The translations under genes and the position numbers were made by a program. 64,000 nt of DNA. Source: Bacillus sp. B1-b2 (lineage in GTDB: Bacteria > Bacillota > Bacilli > Bacillales > Cytobacillaceae). Below the pieces are notes generated by a model. The model had not been told where the DNA came from and made no database searches. It saw only the letters and a list, made by a program, of their open reading frames with translations. This document shows, piece after piece, positions 8,895 to 17,321 of the stretch. How positions within the stretch are numbered: position 1 is the stretch's first letter; each line of letters starts with the position of its first letter. The DNA lies in contig NZ_WEHU01000017.1 of assembly GCF_009183415.1 (NCBI RefSeq), forward strand, positions 39,049 to 103,048, written 5' to 3'.

Positions 8895-10028
8895 ATGATA
8901 AAAAAGCTAGAGGTTTTAAAAAAAAGCACCGGCATATCTCCTTATATTTGGACATTGCTTACTATTTTGCCATTTTACTTTATATTCCACGCCTCTTCAG
9001 CAGTTGATGTGATAGCAGGTATCATCCTGACCATTTCATTTTTTCTATTTTACAGAATAGCTTATCTTTCAAAAGGCTGGACAATATATTTATGGCCATC
9101 CCTTTTGATCGGGATATCCACTATTGCCATCTATGCTTACAGCTATGTATATTTTTCCTTTTTTCTTTCGTATTTTATCGGCAATATAAAAAAACAGGTT
9201 CCCTTTTTTATTCTTTACTTTATACATTTGGCGGTGACAACATTCGTCATTTACTTCAAAATTATCATCGGGGATTCCTTGCTATTAAAGCAACTTCCCT
9301 TTGTACTGATTATCTGGTTCGGAGTTATTTTATTGCCTTTAACTATTCAAAACCGCAAACAAAAAGATCAACTTCAAGAAAAACTGGAAGATGCCAATAA
9401 ACGTATTTCTGATTTAGTAAAACTAGAAGAAAGACAAAGAATTGCCCGAGACCTTCATGATACACTTGGTCAAAAACTATCCCTTATTGGCTTAAAAAGT
9501 GATTTAGCAAGAAAATTAGTCTATAAAGACCCAGAACAAGCTCGTTTGGAACTGAAAGATATTCAACATACTTCTAGAACAGCACTAAATGAAGTCAGAA
9601 AAATGGTCTCAGAAATGCGCGGTATAAAATTAAAAGACGAGCTAATACTCGTAAAAACAGTATTAGAAGCAGCTGAAATTACTCTGACTTGCAATATAGC
9701 TTCCAATCTAAAAGTTTCTTCGATTGCAGAAAACATTATAAGTATGTGTCTAAAAGAGGCTGTTACAAATGTGGTTCGACATAGTCATGCTACCTCTTGC
9801 TACATTAGCATCAGACAAAACAAACAAGAAACAATTATGGAAATCCAAGATAATGGAACCACCTCTTATAATGAAGAAGATTCCCACAACGGAAACGGAT
9901 TAGCAGGGATGAAAGAAAGATTGGATTTTATCAATGGTACAATGGAGATTTCTGCAGAGGAAGGAACCTTATTAAAAATAGTCGTTCCACATGATGGAAA
10001 AATGATAGAAAGGGAGGACTTATTATGA
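8895..10028 (+). CDS. desK: Membrane thermosensor histidine kinase DesK
   Basis: A 377-residue sensor. Residues 1-150 form about five membrane segments that act as the thickness/temperature sensor in the B. subtilis protein. A coiled-coil linker (about 150-180) leads to the HisKA_3 domain with the phospho-acceptor His188 in ERQRIARDLHDTLGQ. A compact HATPase_c domain follows, with KEAVTNVVRHS (N box), a short DNG motif and GNGLAGMKERL (G box). Its family members switch from DesR phosphatase to kinase when the membrane becomes ordered in the cold. It overlaps desR by an ATGA, so the two are translationally coupled. Confidence 0.93.
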   Translation: MIKKLEVLKKSTGISPYIWTLLTILPFYFIFHASSAVDVIAGIILTISFFLFYRIAYLSKGWTIYLWPSLLIGISTIAIYAYSYVYFSFFLSYFIGNIKKQVPFFILYFIHLAVTTFVIYFKIIIGDSLLLKQLPFVLIIWFGVILLPLTIQNRKQKDQLQEKLEDANKRISDLVKLEERQRIARDLHDTLGQKLSLIGLKSDLARKLVYKDPEQARLELKDIQHTSRTALNEVRKMVSEMRGIKLKDELILVKTVLEAAEITLTCNIASNLKVSSIAENIISMCLKEAVTNVVRHSHATSCYISIRQNKQETIMEIQDNGTTSYNEEDSHNGNGLAGMKERLDFINGTMEISAEEGTLLKIVVPHDGKMIEREDLL

Positions 10029-10624
10029 TTCGGATAGTTATTGCCGAAGACCAGCGCCTTCTTTTAGGAGCATTGGGTGCCTTGCTTGATCTAGAAGAGG
10101 ATATCACGGTTGTCGGCAAAGCAAACAATGGAGAAGAAGCCATACAGTTAGTCAAAGAAAAAAATCCTGATATTTGTATAATGGATATAGAAATGCCTGC
10201 TAAAACAGGGTTGGAAGCAGCTGAGGACCTCATGAACCATCCATGCAAGGTCATTATATTAACTACCTTTGCCAGATCTGGCTATTTCCAGCGTGCATTA
10301 AAAGCGGGTGTATCAGCCTATTTACTTAAGGATAGTCCAAGCGATGATTTGGCCAAAAGCATCCGCAGTGTGATGGAAGGCAAAAGAATTTATGCACCAG
10401 AATTGGTTGATGATGTATACAAAGAAGAAAACCCTCTTACAGACCGAGAAAAAGAAGTACTTATTCTAGTTGCAAATGGCAAAAACACAAAAGAAATCGC
10501 CCAAGAGCTATCCATTAAAACTGGCACCGTGCGAAACTATATCAGTATGATACTAGAAAAACTAGAAGTAAAAAATCGAATAGAAGCCATCACCAGATTT
10601 AAGGAAAAAGGATGGTTTAAATAG
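10025..10624 (+). CDS. desR: NarL-type response regulator DesR
   Basis: A 199-residue two-domain regulator. The receiver domain (1-120) has the acidic pair near residue 9 (IAEDQ), the phospho-acceptor Asp54 in CIMDIEMP, a Thr in the IILTTF strand and the Lys in LLKDS. A LuxR-type helix-turn-helix follows (about 137-195: LTDREKEVLILVANGKNTKEI and GTVRNYISMILEKL). It activates des when phosphorylated by DesK. The start overlaps the desK stop, and a perfect palindromic terminator follows directly. Confidence 0.94.
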   Translation: MIRIVIAEDQRLLLGALGALLDLEEDITVVGKANNGEEAIQLVKEKNPDICIMDIEMPAKTGLEAAEDLMNHPCKVIILTTFARSGYFQRALKAGVSAYLLKDSPSDDLAKSIRSVMEGKRIYAPELVDDVYKEENPLTDREKEVLILVANGKNTKEIAQELSIKTGTVRNYISMILEKLEVKNRIEAITRFKEKGWFK

Positions 10625-10625
10625 A

Positions 10626-10655
10626 AAAGGACTGGCCAGTCCTTTCTATATTTTT
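10626..10655 (+). terminator. Rho-independent terminator after desR
   Basis: AAAGGACT and AGTCCTTT form a stem around GGCC (10626-10645), followed by CTATATTTTT. Confidence 0.8.
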
Positions 10656-10830
10656 GTTGGAGCTTTTTAACCAAAGCAATCCTTGTAATAGCTGCCTCTA
10701 TCCGTTTTCTAAAACTCTTTACACTGCAAAGGTAAAATATAAATAATTATTTAAGAATGCCCTCCTTCTTCATTAAAAACTTATAAAATAAATATTTATT
10801 CATTTTAATCCTCTTCCTATTCTAACATCT

Positions 10831-10990
10831 CTATTTTTTATTTATAATTTCACTACCCCAAACTTGCATTACTTCTATTACAAGTATAAAAGTAAGGCCA
10901 TTTTCTGTTAAGGAATACTCTACTTTTGGTGATACAACTTAATATACTTCTCTATGTACTAACTCGTCTTCTTCCAGCTCTCTAAGCTCT
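10831..10990 (-). pseudogene. HxlR-family regulator, C-terminal remnant
   Basis: Reading the minus strand gives ELRELEEDELVHREVY, a stop codon, then SPKVEYSLTENGLTF and VMQVWG, ending at 10831. This is the C-terminal half of an HxlR (MarR-like winged helix) regulator, whose usual text is LRELEEDGLVHREVY..VPPKVEYSLT. The N-terminal helix-turn-helix is missing and one in-frame TAA interrupts the wing. The remnant abuts a qorB-like remnant on the opposite strand, the usual divergent partner of this regulator type. Confidence 0.75.
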
Positions 10991-11451
10991 TAGCTATAAA
11001 AAACAAGGATTAGAGGTTCGAATAACAGATTTTGAAAATCATGAAGCCTTACTTACGGCATTCTCAGGAATAGATCGATTTATTCATCATATCAACATTT
11101 GGTGATTTAGAAACAGTTATGAGTCAGCATACAAATGCAATAGTAGCAAATGGTCATGAAAATAAGATATATGAATTATCTGGTACAAATTTAACACAAC
11201 AACAGTTTGTTGATACGTTAAGCGAAGAATTAAATAAAAGCATTCCTTTCTTAGAAGTGGACGATACTTCTTATGAAGAAATGCTAAAAGCTACTGGAGT
11301 GCCAGACTCCTATCTTCCAATGTTAATCATGACTCAAAAAAGCATACGTGAAGGTGGGCTAGAATCCAAAAATACAGATCTAGATTTCTTATTAGAACGT
11401 CCAGCTACATCATTAAACCAAGCACTTTTTAACTTACTATACTTGAAATAA
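10985..11451 (+). pseudogene. QorB/NmrA-like NAD(P)H-dependent oxidoreductase, decayed
   Basis: The plus strand reads YKKQGLEVRITDFENHEALL and TAFSGIDRF, then a stop near 11105, and resumes with SQHTNAIVANGHENKIYELS to a C-terminus at 11451 that includes LTQQQFVDTLSEELNK. These match the early Rossmann part and the C-terminal part of NmrA-type quinone oxidoreductases such as QorB (YtfG). The nucleotide-binding N-terminus is missing and about 100 middle residues are deleted, so no enzyme can be made. The longest surviving frame begins with an ATG at 11119 that has no ribosome-binding site. Its divergent HxlR partner is also broken at the shared junction. Confidence 0.75.
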
Positions 11452-11733
11452 TTTCTCAACTAAATAGAAAGATGTCAATTCTCATTAAAATGTTCGCATA
11501 TGTAAAGTGCTGATAAATTAATTAGGAATGGAAATTTTCTTTTTATTCCTAACAAACTAATTGGTTTTTACATTTATTAACTACTTCTCTCTGCATATAG
11601 AAAAAGAACCTCTTCTCATACTCTAGTAACACATGATGAAGAAACAAATTCATTTCTTAGAACAAAGGCAGAGAGAGCAATCATTCTGTCTGTTTTTCTC
11701 GATTACCATTTGACAAAATAAGAAATTCGCACC

Positions 11734-12096
11734 TTAAATGAAACATTCTTTTAATCTTAAAACTAACTTTTTATAATTAATATAAAAGTCTATGATTGGA
11801 ATAACAGCAAAATTTGAGGATACTTGTGGATTTGCAAATATGCATTCATCATAAATGAGATAAACATGGAATGTCTTTTGTGACACCCTCCTACTTTCCT
11901 TTAATAGATTTACTATGTCTTTATATAATCTATGACTGAGCTCATCAACAGACCTTTCTACCACAAAACCACCTGCAAAGCTTTCCCACCAAGTTAAGTA
12001 ACTTGTATATACTTCATTAAAACTAGTGAAATCTCCTTCCTCCTCATTATAGAGTTTGTTATAGAAAGTCTCTTTTTCTCTGTAAAATAATTTCAA
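11734..12096 (-). CDS. Hypothetical protein, probably N-terminally disrupted
   Basis: A 120-residue frame with a TTG start and no clear ribosome-binding site. It is rich in aromatic residues (TSYLTWWESFAGGFVVE; FHVYLIYDECIFANPQ) and looks like real coding sequence. The same frame stays open for about 20 further codons upstream (to about 12159, including EFQILWDDISNQISLYDG) without an ATG. It then meets a stop inside a TTTTAAAAAAG run, where an adjacent minus-strand frame (12156-12389) ends. A frameshift in this homopolymer could have split a longer gene. I do not recognise the family. Confidence 0.45.
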   Translation of the reverse strand: MKLFYREKETFYNKLYNEEEGDFTSFNEVYTSYLTWWESFAGGFVVERSVDELSHRLYKDIVNLLKESRRVSQKTFHVYLIYDECIFANPQVSSNFAVIPIIDFYINYKKLVLRLKECFI

Positions 12097-12572
12097 GTCA
12101 TTACCATCATATAATGAAATTTGATTAGAAATATCATCCCATAATATTTGGAATTCTAATTTAAATCTTTTTTAAAAGTAATCCTTGAGGATAAATATGG
12201 AAACCTTAATTTAACATCTTTTTGACTTTGATTTATGTATATATTTTGTAGATATATCAAGAAGTTTAATGAAATGGACCTATTAGTAATCATTACTAAT
12301 CCGTTATCCACGTATAAATACCTCCTTTTTCTTTCTATAAATAAAATACTTACTATATGATAAGACAAAAATCCTTTTTTATTGTTCATTATTTCTTAGA
12401 ATAGTATTTTTCTAATTCGATCATACTATATTGTTAAATAGTTACATAGCTCATATGCTTACATAAAATAAAGGGGTTTCCATTAGTTTGGAACACCCTC
12501 TGCAAAAAGTATAAGCATGATTAGATTTAATATATCTTTTATCTTTTCTTTAACTTTCTATTCTTTCCAATC

Positions 12573-13295
12573 TTAAGCTCTCTTCCCTATCCTATAGTAA
12601 AGAGACATAACTCCCCAAATAATAGCTGGACTAATCAAACCACCAATCAACATACAAGCTATGATTACAGCCGATCTACTAAGTCCATCAACAACTAATA
12701 AAATGAAGACTGTCATTAAAACAAAGAAGAGTAGGGGTAAATATTTTATTAGCTTAACTAAGCCTCCTTTTCCTTCCGCCCTCCATTTATTACCATATAT
12801 TGTAATCACGGTCATAATGGATGGAAGAAATAGAGCAGTTGAAATGAAAGCAATAATAGCTAGTGTAATTTGTAAAGTACCTGTGCTTATAAATGTTCCT
12901 AACCATAATAGAACTGTTAGAAATAATAATGAAATGGTCGGCCATTTTAAGGAACTTCCTAAATTATGATGCTTTTCCAATGTCGTCTCACGATCACTGT
13001 AAATAGGCTTTGTGCCAGGTAATGCACGAAATAAATGAATATTATCTTCTGTTGAAATATGTTCCCATCCTGAAAAAGAAAAATACTCCATATACTCCTG
13101 CATTTCATCCTTCCTTAAAGGGCGATAATCAACACTATAAATATATTCTTTACTATCACCTTTTTTAAGAATATAACCCATGAACTTAAATTCACTAACA
13201 TGCCATCCTTTTAATGAGTAGTTGCGTAATTTTTCCATGTCCTTTTCTTCTGCAAAGGCTAATCCACCAGACGTAATATACTTTGTATGTGTCAT
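12573..13295 (-). CDS. DUF2812 membrane protein, PadR-associated
   Basis: A 240-residue protein. The N-terminal ~100 residues match DUF2812: GGLAFAEEKDMEKLRNYSLK, GWHVSEF, YSVDYRPL, and FSFSGWEHISTEDNIHLFRA. Four hydrophobic segments follow (about 115-240). DUF2812 genes are typically paired with a PadR repressor, as here: the padR stop overlaps this start (TAATG), so the two are translationally coupled. The function is unknown; the regulator pairing suggests an envelope-stress or effector-response module. The GGAGGGAG ribosome-binding site lies inside the padR end. Confidence 0.8.
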   Translation of the reverse strand: MTHTKYITSGGLAFAEEKDMEKLRNYSLKGWHVSEFKFMGYILKKGDSKEYIYSVDYRPLRKDEMQEYMEYFSFSGWEHISTEDNIHLFRALPGTKPIYSDRETTLEKHHNLGSSLKWPTISLLFLTVLLWLGTFISTGTLQITLAIIAFISTALFLPSIMTVITIYGNKWRAEGKGGLVKLIKYLPLLFFVLMTVFILLVVDGLSRSAVIIACMLIGGLISPAIIWGVMSLYYRIGKRA

Positions 13296-13609
13296 TATTC
13301 TCCCTCCTCTAGACCTACTTCTGCTAAACGAATCATTAATTTTCTAAGTTTGACATCAGCTTCCAAAACCTCTTTACCTTTCTGAGTAAGAAGATACGTT
13401 TTTCGTCTTGGATCTGATTCATCATATAGATATATCCATTCTTGTTTTAATAGTTTCTTGATGATGGTATACATAGAAGCAGGCCCTATAGTAATTATGC
13501 CTTCTGTCCTTTCTTCAATAAGAGTCATTATCGCGTATCCGTGCCTTGGTTTTGTTAAAGCAGCCATAATGTAGAACATGGAATCTGTTAATTGTTCATT
13601 TGTTTTCAA
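13295..13609 (-). CDS. PadR-family transcriptional regulator
   Basis: A 104-residue PadR winged helix, small form without the C-terminal helical extension. Recognisable parts are FYIMAALTKPRHGYAIMTLI, a helix-turn-helix with GPASMYTIIKKLLKQEWI, and the wing DPRRKTYLLTQKGKEVLEAD. It starts with TTG 4 bases after AGAGGTGG. It is first in a two-gene operon with DUF2812. The DNA just upstream carries repeated TGATATA/TATATCA elements and a 22-bp palindrome, likely its own operators, so it is probably autoregulated. Confidence 0.9.
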   Translation of the reverse strand: MKTNEQLTDSMFYIMAALTKPRHGYAIMTLIEERTEGIITIGPASMYTIIKKLLKQEWIYLYDESDPRRKTYLLTQKGKEVLEADVKLRKLMIRLAEVGLEEGE

Positions 13610-13620
13610 TAAACCACCTC

Positions 13621-13718
13621 TATATCATATGATGATATATCAATAAATGATATAAGTTTATTTTAATATATCAGTTTATGATACATATGTCTATAGATAT
13701 GTATCATAAACTGATATA
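13621..13718. promoter_or_regulatory. Operator cluster upstream of padR-DUF2812, including a 22-bp perfect palindrome
   Basis: The arm at 13667-13688 (starting TATATCAGTTTATG) is the exact reverse complement of 13697-13718, with an 8-base spacer GTCTATAG. Additional TATATCA/TGATATA half-sites lie at 13621-13655, closer to the padR start. The position and repetition fit cooperative binding by a dimeric PadR protein. No T-run follows, so it is not a terminator. Confidence 0.75.
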
Positions 13719-13892
13719 AATAGAGCATAAAAGTTTGGGAAAGACTTTAATCAAGCAGTTATTGAATAGTTCTTAAACAATTATTTTTCTAAGACTCAAG
13801 ACAGAGACTTCTCTTTCCTTTTAATGTCTTGTGTCTTGTAATTCAAAAATAAATTTAAATGCAACAATCTTTCCAAAGAATTCATCTCAAAA

Positions 13893-13926
13893 TAAAAAAG
13901 ACAACACCATGGATTGAGTATTGTCT
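13893..13926 (-). terminator. Terminator after the VOC-family gene
   Basis: On the minus strand AGACAATAC pairs with GTGTTGTCT (one wobble pair), followed by TTTTTT. Confidence 0.7.
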
Positions 13927-13936
13927 CATAAATTAT

Positions 13937-14299
13937 CTAGTACATTCGTTTCTTTTTTTCAATAAGACCTATACAAATGCCAGTCGGATCTATCAAGTAG
14001 GAAAGATAAAATTCATTAAATTCCATTTTTTCTCTCAGTATCATTGCTCCGTTGTTTTTAGCTGTCACTAGAACTTCATCCATGCAATCCACTTCCACTT
14101 GTATCCTTGTTCCATGTGGATAGTCACTTGGACCTTTTGCAATCCCTCCATCTATTCCATACTGGGTTATCTCTCCAGTAGAAACAGACCTATAATCCCA
14201 TTTGGGTTCAGAGATTTCCCAATTAAAAACTTTCGAATAGAATTCAGCAGCTTTCTCGGGCTCTGGACTATTTAGCTCAAATCCAATTACTCGTGCCAT
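13937..14299 (-). CDS. VOC-family (glyoxalase-like) protein
   Basis: A 120-residue single-domain vicinal-oxygen-chelate protein. It begins ARVIGFELNSPEPEKAAEFY with SKVFNWEIS, then the second half-repeat with VEVDCMDEVLVTAKNNGAMI and YLIDPTGICIGLIE. The start is set at the ATG preceded by GAGAGGAGAG; a longer frame to 14356 lacks a ribosome-binding site. The usual N-terminal metal-ligand His/Glu of the fold is not obvious (FELNSPEP), as in the PhnB/CFP-30-type subgroup. Enzymatic role and substrate cannot be assigned. It is monocistronic, with its own terminator. Confidence 0.85.
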   Translation of the reverse strand: MARVIGFELNSPEPEKAAEFYSKVFNWEISEPKWDYRSVSTGEITQYGIDGGIAKGPSDYPHGTRIQVEVDCMDEVLVTAKNNGAMILREKMEFNEFYLSYLIDPTGICIGLIEKKKRMY

Positions 14300-14421
14300 A
14301 CTTTCTCTCCTCTCTGAATTAATAAGCTGACAAAAGATATAGTGATGGACGTACATAGGCAGTTATGTCTTTAGGAAATATGTATCATCTAAATGGTTAT
14401 CCTCCAAAAGGTTCTCTAACA

Positions 14422-14946
14422 TTATTTAGCCTTCATTAATTCTTCTTTCTTTAATGAATTTGCAATAACTTCACATTTTTTTATTGCCCATATATAATGT
14501 TTGGAAGTGTTCGCAGCAAAATAACTGTATAAATTACTTGTTTTTGTCCACTTATAATATTTTTTTGTGGTAATTTCCTCTTCATTATGTGAATTTATTA
14601 AATTCATAATTCTTGCATGACTTAACTTTAATTTCTTTAACGCTTGGTTAAGCGTTACATCTTGATAGTTTTCCCATATTTGTCTATTTAGTAGTTTTAT
14701 ATTGCTCCACTTATAACCAGGTGCTGGCATAAAAGGTGTGTCCCCATCCATTCCTTCTCTATACCATCTTTCAAGCATGGCATGCCACTCATAAAGATGC
14801 ATAATAATATCACGAAAATTCTTATCTCTGTCTTGTGTTTCAATAGAAATATTTCTCATCCGACTAGGTACAGATTCAATTATTATAAACAATGCTTGAA
14901 AATTCCTTTCACTTTCTATCAACAATAGTTCTTTTTCGCTTTTCAC
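14422..14946 (-). CDS. ClbS/DfsB-family four-helix protein (DUF1706)
   Basis: A 174-residue all-helical protein of the ClbS/DfsB (DUF1706) family within the DinB-like superfamily. Typical text: IIMHLYEWHAMLERWYREG, PAPGYKWSNIKLLNRQIWE and SYFAANTSKHYIWAIKK. ClbS itself hydrolyses the colibactin cyclopropane and protects DNA; most Bacillus members have no known substrate. The start is GTG, 10 or more bases from GGGAGA, so a slightly different start is possible. It stands alone. Confidence 0.8.
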   Translation of the reverse strand: MKSEKELLLIESERNFQALFIIIESVPSRMRNISIETQDRDKNFRDIIMHLYEWHAMLERWYREGMDGDTPFMPAPGYKWSNIKLLNRQIWENYQDVTLNQALKKLKLSHARIMNLINSHNEEEITTKKYYKWTKTSNLYSYFAANTSKHYIWAIKKCEVIANSLKKEELMKAK

Positions 14947-15177
14947 AATTGTTATAATCTCCCATTCATTTTTCTATATAGTAACATATGCACAAGAAGT
15001 ATTGTATAATTTTTCCGAAAAATGGATACTTCTTTCTTCCAAAGAAACTAAGCTAATACTGACCACTTTTTCTTTTAAAAGTCAAAAACGATTGTTTAAG
15101 AGAAGTATCTCCAAAGAAGAAAATTATCTGTATTGGAAACTTCGATTTTACCAATCCTAATAATGGAGGTGTTATTA

Positions 15178-15318
15178 ATGACAAATCAAAATCCTATTGA
15201 GTATACTGGGAAGGTGCTAGATAAACGTAATGACCTTACTGGTCCTGATGATGCAGGCAAAGCATTATATCCGAATCTACCCAAGCATGTATCTATTCAA
15301 GAACCGAAACGTAAATAA
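15178..15318 (+). CDS. Small hypothetical protein (46 aa)
   Basis: The ATG at 15178 follows TGGAGGTG at ideal spacing. A longer frame from 15133 has no ribosome-binding site. The product is hydrophilic and Pro/Asp/Lys-rich, with QNPIEYTGKVLDKRNDLTG and ALYPNLPKHVSIQEPK. There is no membrane segment or signal peptide. A strong terminator directly after the stop supports a real, separately expressed small gene. The function is unknown. Confidence 0.7.
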   Translation: MTNQNPIEYTGKVLDKRNDLTGPDDAGKALYPNLPKHVSIQEPKRK

Positions 15319-15319
15319 G

Positions 15320-15373
15320 ACTCTGACCCCTAATTGGTATTGTGATTCCAAGTAGGGGTCAGAGTACATTTTT
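15320..15373 (+). terminator. Strong Rho-independent terminator
   Basis: ACTCTGACCCCTA (15320-15332) pairs perfectly with TAGGGGTCAGAGT (15353-15365), followed by ACATTTTT. Confidence 0.85.
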
Positions 15374-15406
15374 CAGGTTGTTGTGGAAACAAACATTATT
15401 GAAACG

Positions 15407-16579
15407 TTACTTAGTGGATAATCTTATATAAAAAAATTTGAGATTTCTTAGTAAAATGGTTACCAAACTTAATACCAATGATAAAATGCCCACCAGTACA
15501 ATATATTTAGTACCAAATGTTGATAGAAATACCCCACCTATTGCTGATCCTACTGTTGTTCCTATATTACAAGAAGAAATAAATAATCCATTAGCAAAGT
15601 CTGGTGCTTCTGGAGCGGAATCCATAATTACATATTGATTAATATTAGCCATTATTCCTCCAGCTAATATTCCCCAAATAAAAGTTATAATTACCATAGG
15701 GAAACTATGCTGTCCTGTAAAAAACAAAATGATATATAGGACAACCAATACTAAGGGGAAAGAAACTATAGCTTTAAGAGGACTATATGTCAGTAACCTT
15801 CCTGCTAGAAGATTTCCAATAATATTTGCCCCACCAAAAATAAATAAGGTTAAGCTGATTATATTCGGAGGCATACCTGTAACCGTTTGTAAATATTCCG
15901 CAATATAACTATAAACACCAAATACAGCTGAATTTAATAGAATACAAGTCACAATGGAGAGCCACATAATTGGTTTTTTTAACACTGAAAATTGGCTGCT
16001 ATAAGAAAGTCTTGCTTCTACTGGCATTGAGGGAACATAAATCCATGTAGCAATGAAAACAATTCCGTTTACAATAGCAAAGAAGGCCATCGCCATTTCA
16101 TATGAAATAGCACTATCAATAAAACTTGCAATGGGTATACCAGCTACCATACCTGCTGAGATACCTATAAAAACTTTAGAAACAGCTTTTGGTGCTTCTT
16201 CTTTCCTTACAGATGTTGCAGCTACTGTAAAAGCCATGGAGCAATATATTGGATGAAAAAAACCTAGAATAATACGAATTAGGAGTAGAAGAGTGAAGTT
16301 GAGCGTAAAAATAGATATAATGTTACCTATAACAAAGACACCTAGTACGACTAACATGACCTTCTTACGATTAAATCCCGAAAACAATAATGGCAATGTT
16401 GGACCAGATATGGCGATAGTAAGAGCAAAGAAACTCACCAGCAACCCTGCCTTCGATACACTAATATTAAAATGTTCTGCAATGGAAGGCAATAAACCGA
16501 TAACCCCCATTTCGGTATTTAATATACCAAAAACTCCAACAGTCATAATATAAATCAATAATTTACTTCTTTTCTCCAT
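15407..16579 (-). CDS. MFS transporter, DHA1 drug-exporter type
   Basis: A 390-residue major facilitator with 12 predicted membrane helices. The DHA1 pattern is visible: TM1 with FGILNTEMGVIGLLPSIAE, the loop between TM2 and TM3, and motif C-like GIPIASFI in TM5. It resembles the AraJ/YdhP/chloramphenicol-exporter group that moves drugs or sugars by proton antiport. The substrate is unknown. A GGAGGT ribosome-binding site precedes the ATG. The HPr-like gene lies 154 bases upstream on the same strand, and a LysR gene diverges beyond it; the LysR protein could control both. Confidence 0.88.
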   Translation of the reverse strand: MEKRSKLLIYIMTVGVFGILNTEMGVIGLLPSIAEHFNISVSKAGLLVSFFALTIAISGPTLPLLFSGFNRKKVMLVVLGVFVIGNIISIFTLNFTLLLLIRIILGFFHPIYCSMAFTVAATSVRKEEAPKAVSKVFIGISAGMVAGIPIASFIDSAISYEMAMAFFAIVNGIVFIATWIYVPSMPVEARLSYSSQFSVLKKPIMWLSIVTCILLNSAVFGVYSYIAEYLQTVTGMPPNIISLTLFIFGGANIIGNLLAGRLLTYSPLKAIVSFPLVLVVLYIILFFTGQHSFPMVIITFIWGILAGGIMANINQYVIMDSAPEAPDFANGLFISSCNIGTTVGSAIGGVFLSTFGTKYIVLVGILSLVLSLVTILLRNLKFFYIRLSTK

Positions 16580-16733
16580 AAAGTACCTCCTACATGATGA
16601 AAGTTAACCCTCAAGATGTATAATTTATATTAGGTTCACGAGCTTAGTGGAAGAAGGATATATTGCTACGCTATAAATTAAGAGCGTACTACTAAAACTT
16701 CTATTTCTTTATAAAGCATGTAAAAGAAGCCTA

Positions 16734-16997
16734 CTAGATTGCTATTTTATTTAAAAGTAAAGCTTTTAAATAATCGCTAGCCACTTCTTCATCACGCCCA
16801 TTAACTATTAAGCTGATTTCCTCACTACTATTAATATTTAAATTCAACACTTCCAAAGCTTCTTTACCGTCTGCCAATCTACCATTTTTAGTTAGAAATA
16901 CAGTACTACTAAAAGAACATGCTTTTTGAACAAATTTTATGGTATTTCTTGCTTGAAGCCCCTGAGGTAGCTTAACGGTTAACTTTACGATCAACAT
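16734..16997 (-). CDS. HPr/Crh-like protein lacking both classical phosphorylation residues
   Basis: An 87-residue protein of HPr length and fold. The start is the ATG after AGAAGGTGG; a longer frame to 17033 lacks a ribosome-binding site. With this start, the PTS phospho-acceptor position 15 is Gln in LPQGLQAR (HPr has His15; B. subtilis Crh has Gln15, in GLQARPA). Position 46, Ser in HPr and Crh and the target of HPr kinase, is Glu (GRLADGKEALEVLNL). It therefore cannot carry PTS phosphate at 15 or HprK phosphate at 46. Glu46 might mimic the phosphorylated state that binds CcpA. No hprK or PTS gene is adjacent. Its function is unknown. Confidence 0.85.
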   Translation of the reverse strand: MLIVKLTVKLPQGLQARNTIKFVQKACSFSSTVFLTKNGRLADGKEALEVLNLNINSSEEISLIVNGRDEEVASDYLKALLLNKIAI

Positions 16998-17321
16998 ATT
17001 ATCCACCTTCTTACTGCAATGATTTGTTTCCATTTGTCATTATCGTAAAAATAGAAGGAAAATTCACTATTAATAAACATACATGTATGTAGCTATCCAA
17101 CTTTTTTATTAATAGATCATTTCCTTTACCATTTGACTTTGCGCCCTAATAATGACAATAATTTTACTTACTTTACAGCTAAACTTCCTTTCATTATGTT
17201 GTTTTAAATCTTTGACTTTATTCTATCGATACATTCGCCATATAACAATTACTTATATCAAATAACTAGATATACCTTGTAGGCATAGGCTATACTAATA
17301 AGGCATGAAGGAGGAATGATT
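16998..17321. other. Divergent intergenic region between HPr-like and LysR genes
   Basis: About 320 bases between oppositely oriented genes. It must hold both promoters. An ACATACATGTATGT near 17080-17095 is a short self-complementary stretch. A LysR T-N11-A box could not be fixed with confidence. Confidence 0.4.

Noticed and set aside
12156..12389. 77-codon minus-strand frame upstream of the hypothetical gene at 11734-12096
   Set aside because: It lacks a convincing ribosome-binding site and family; it was kept only as a possible frameshifted 5' part of the downstream gene.
12440..12530. GGGTGTTCC/GGAAACCCC hairpin after the DUF2812 gene as a terminator
   Set aside because: Pairing is imperfect and the T-run is interrupted; the evidence was too weak to list.
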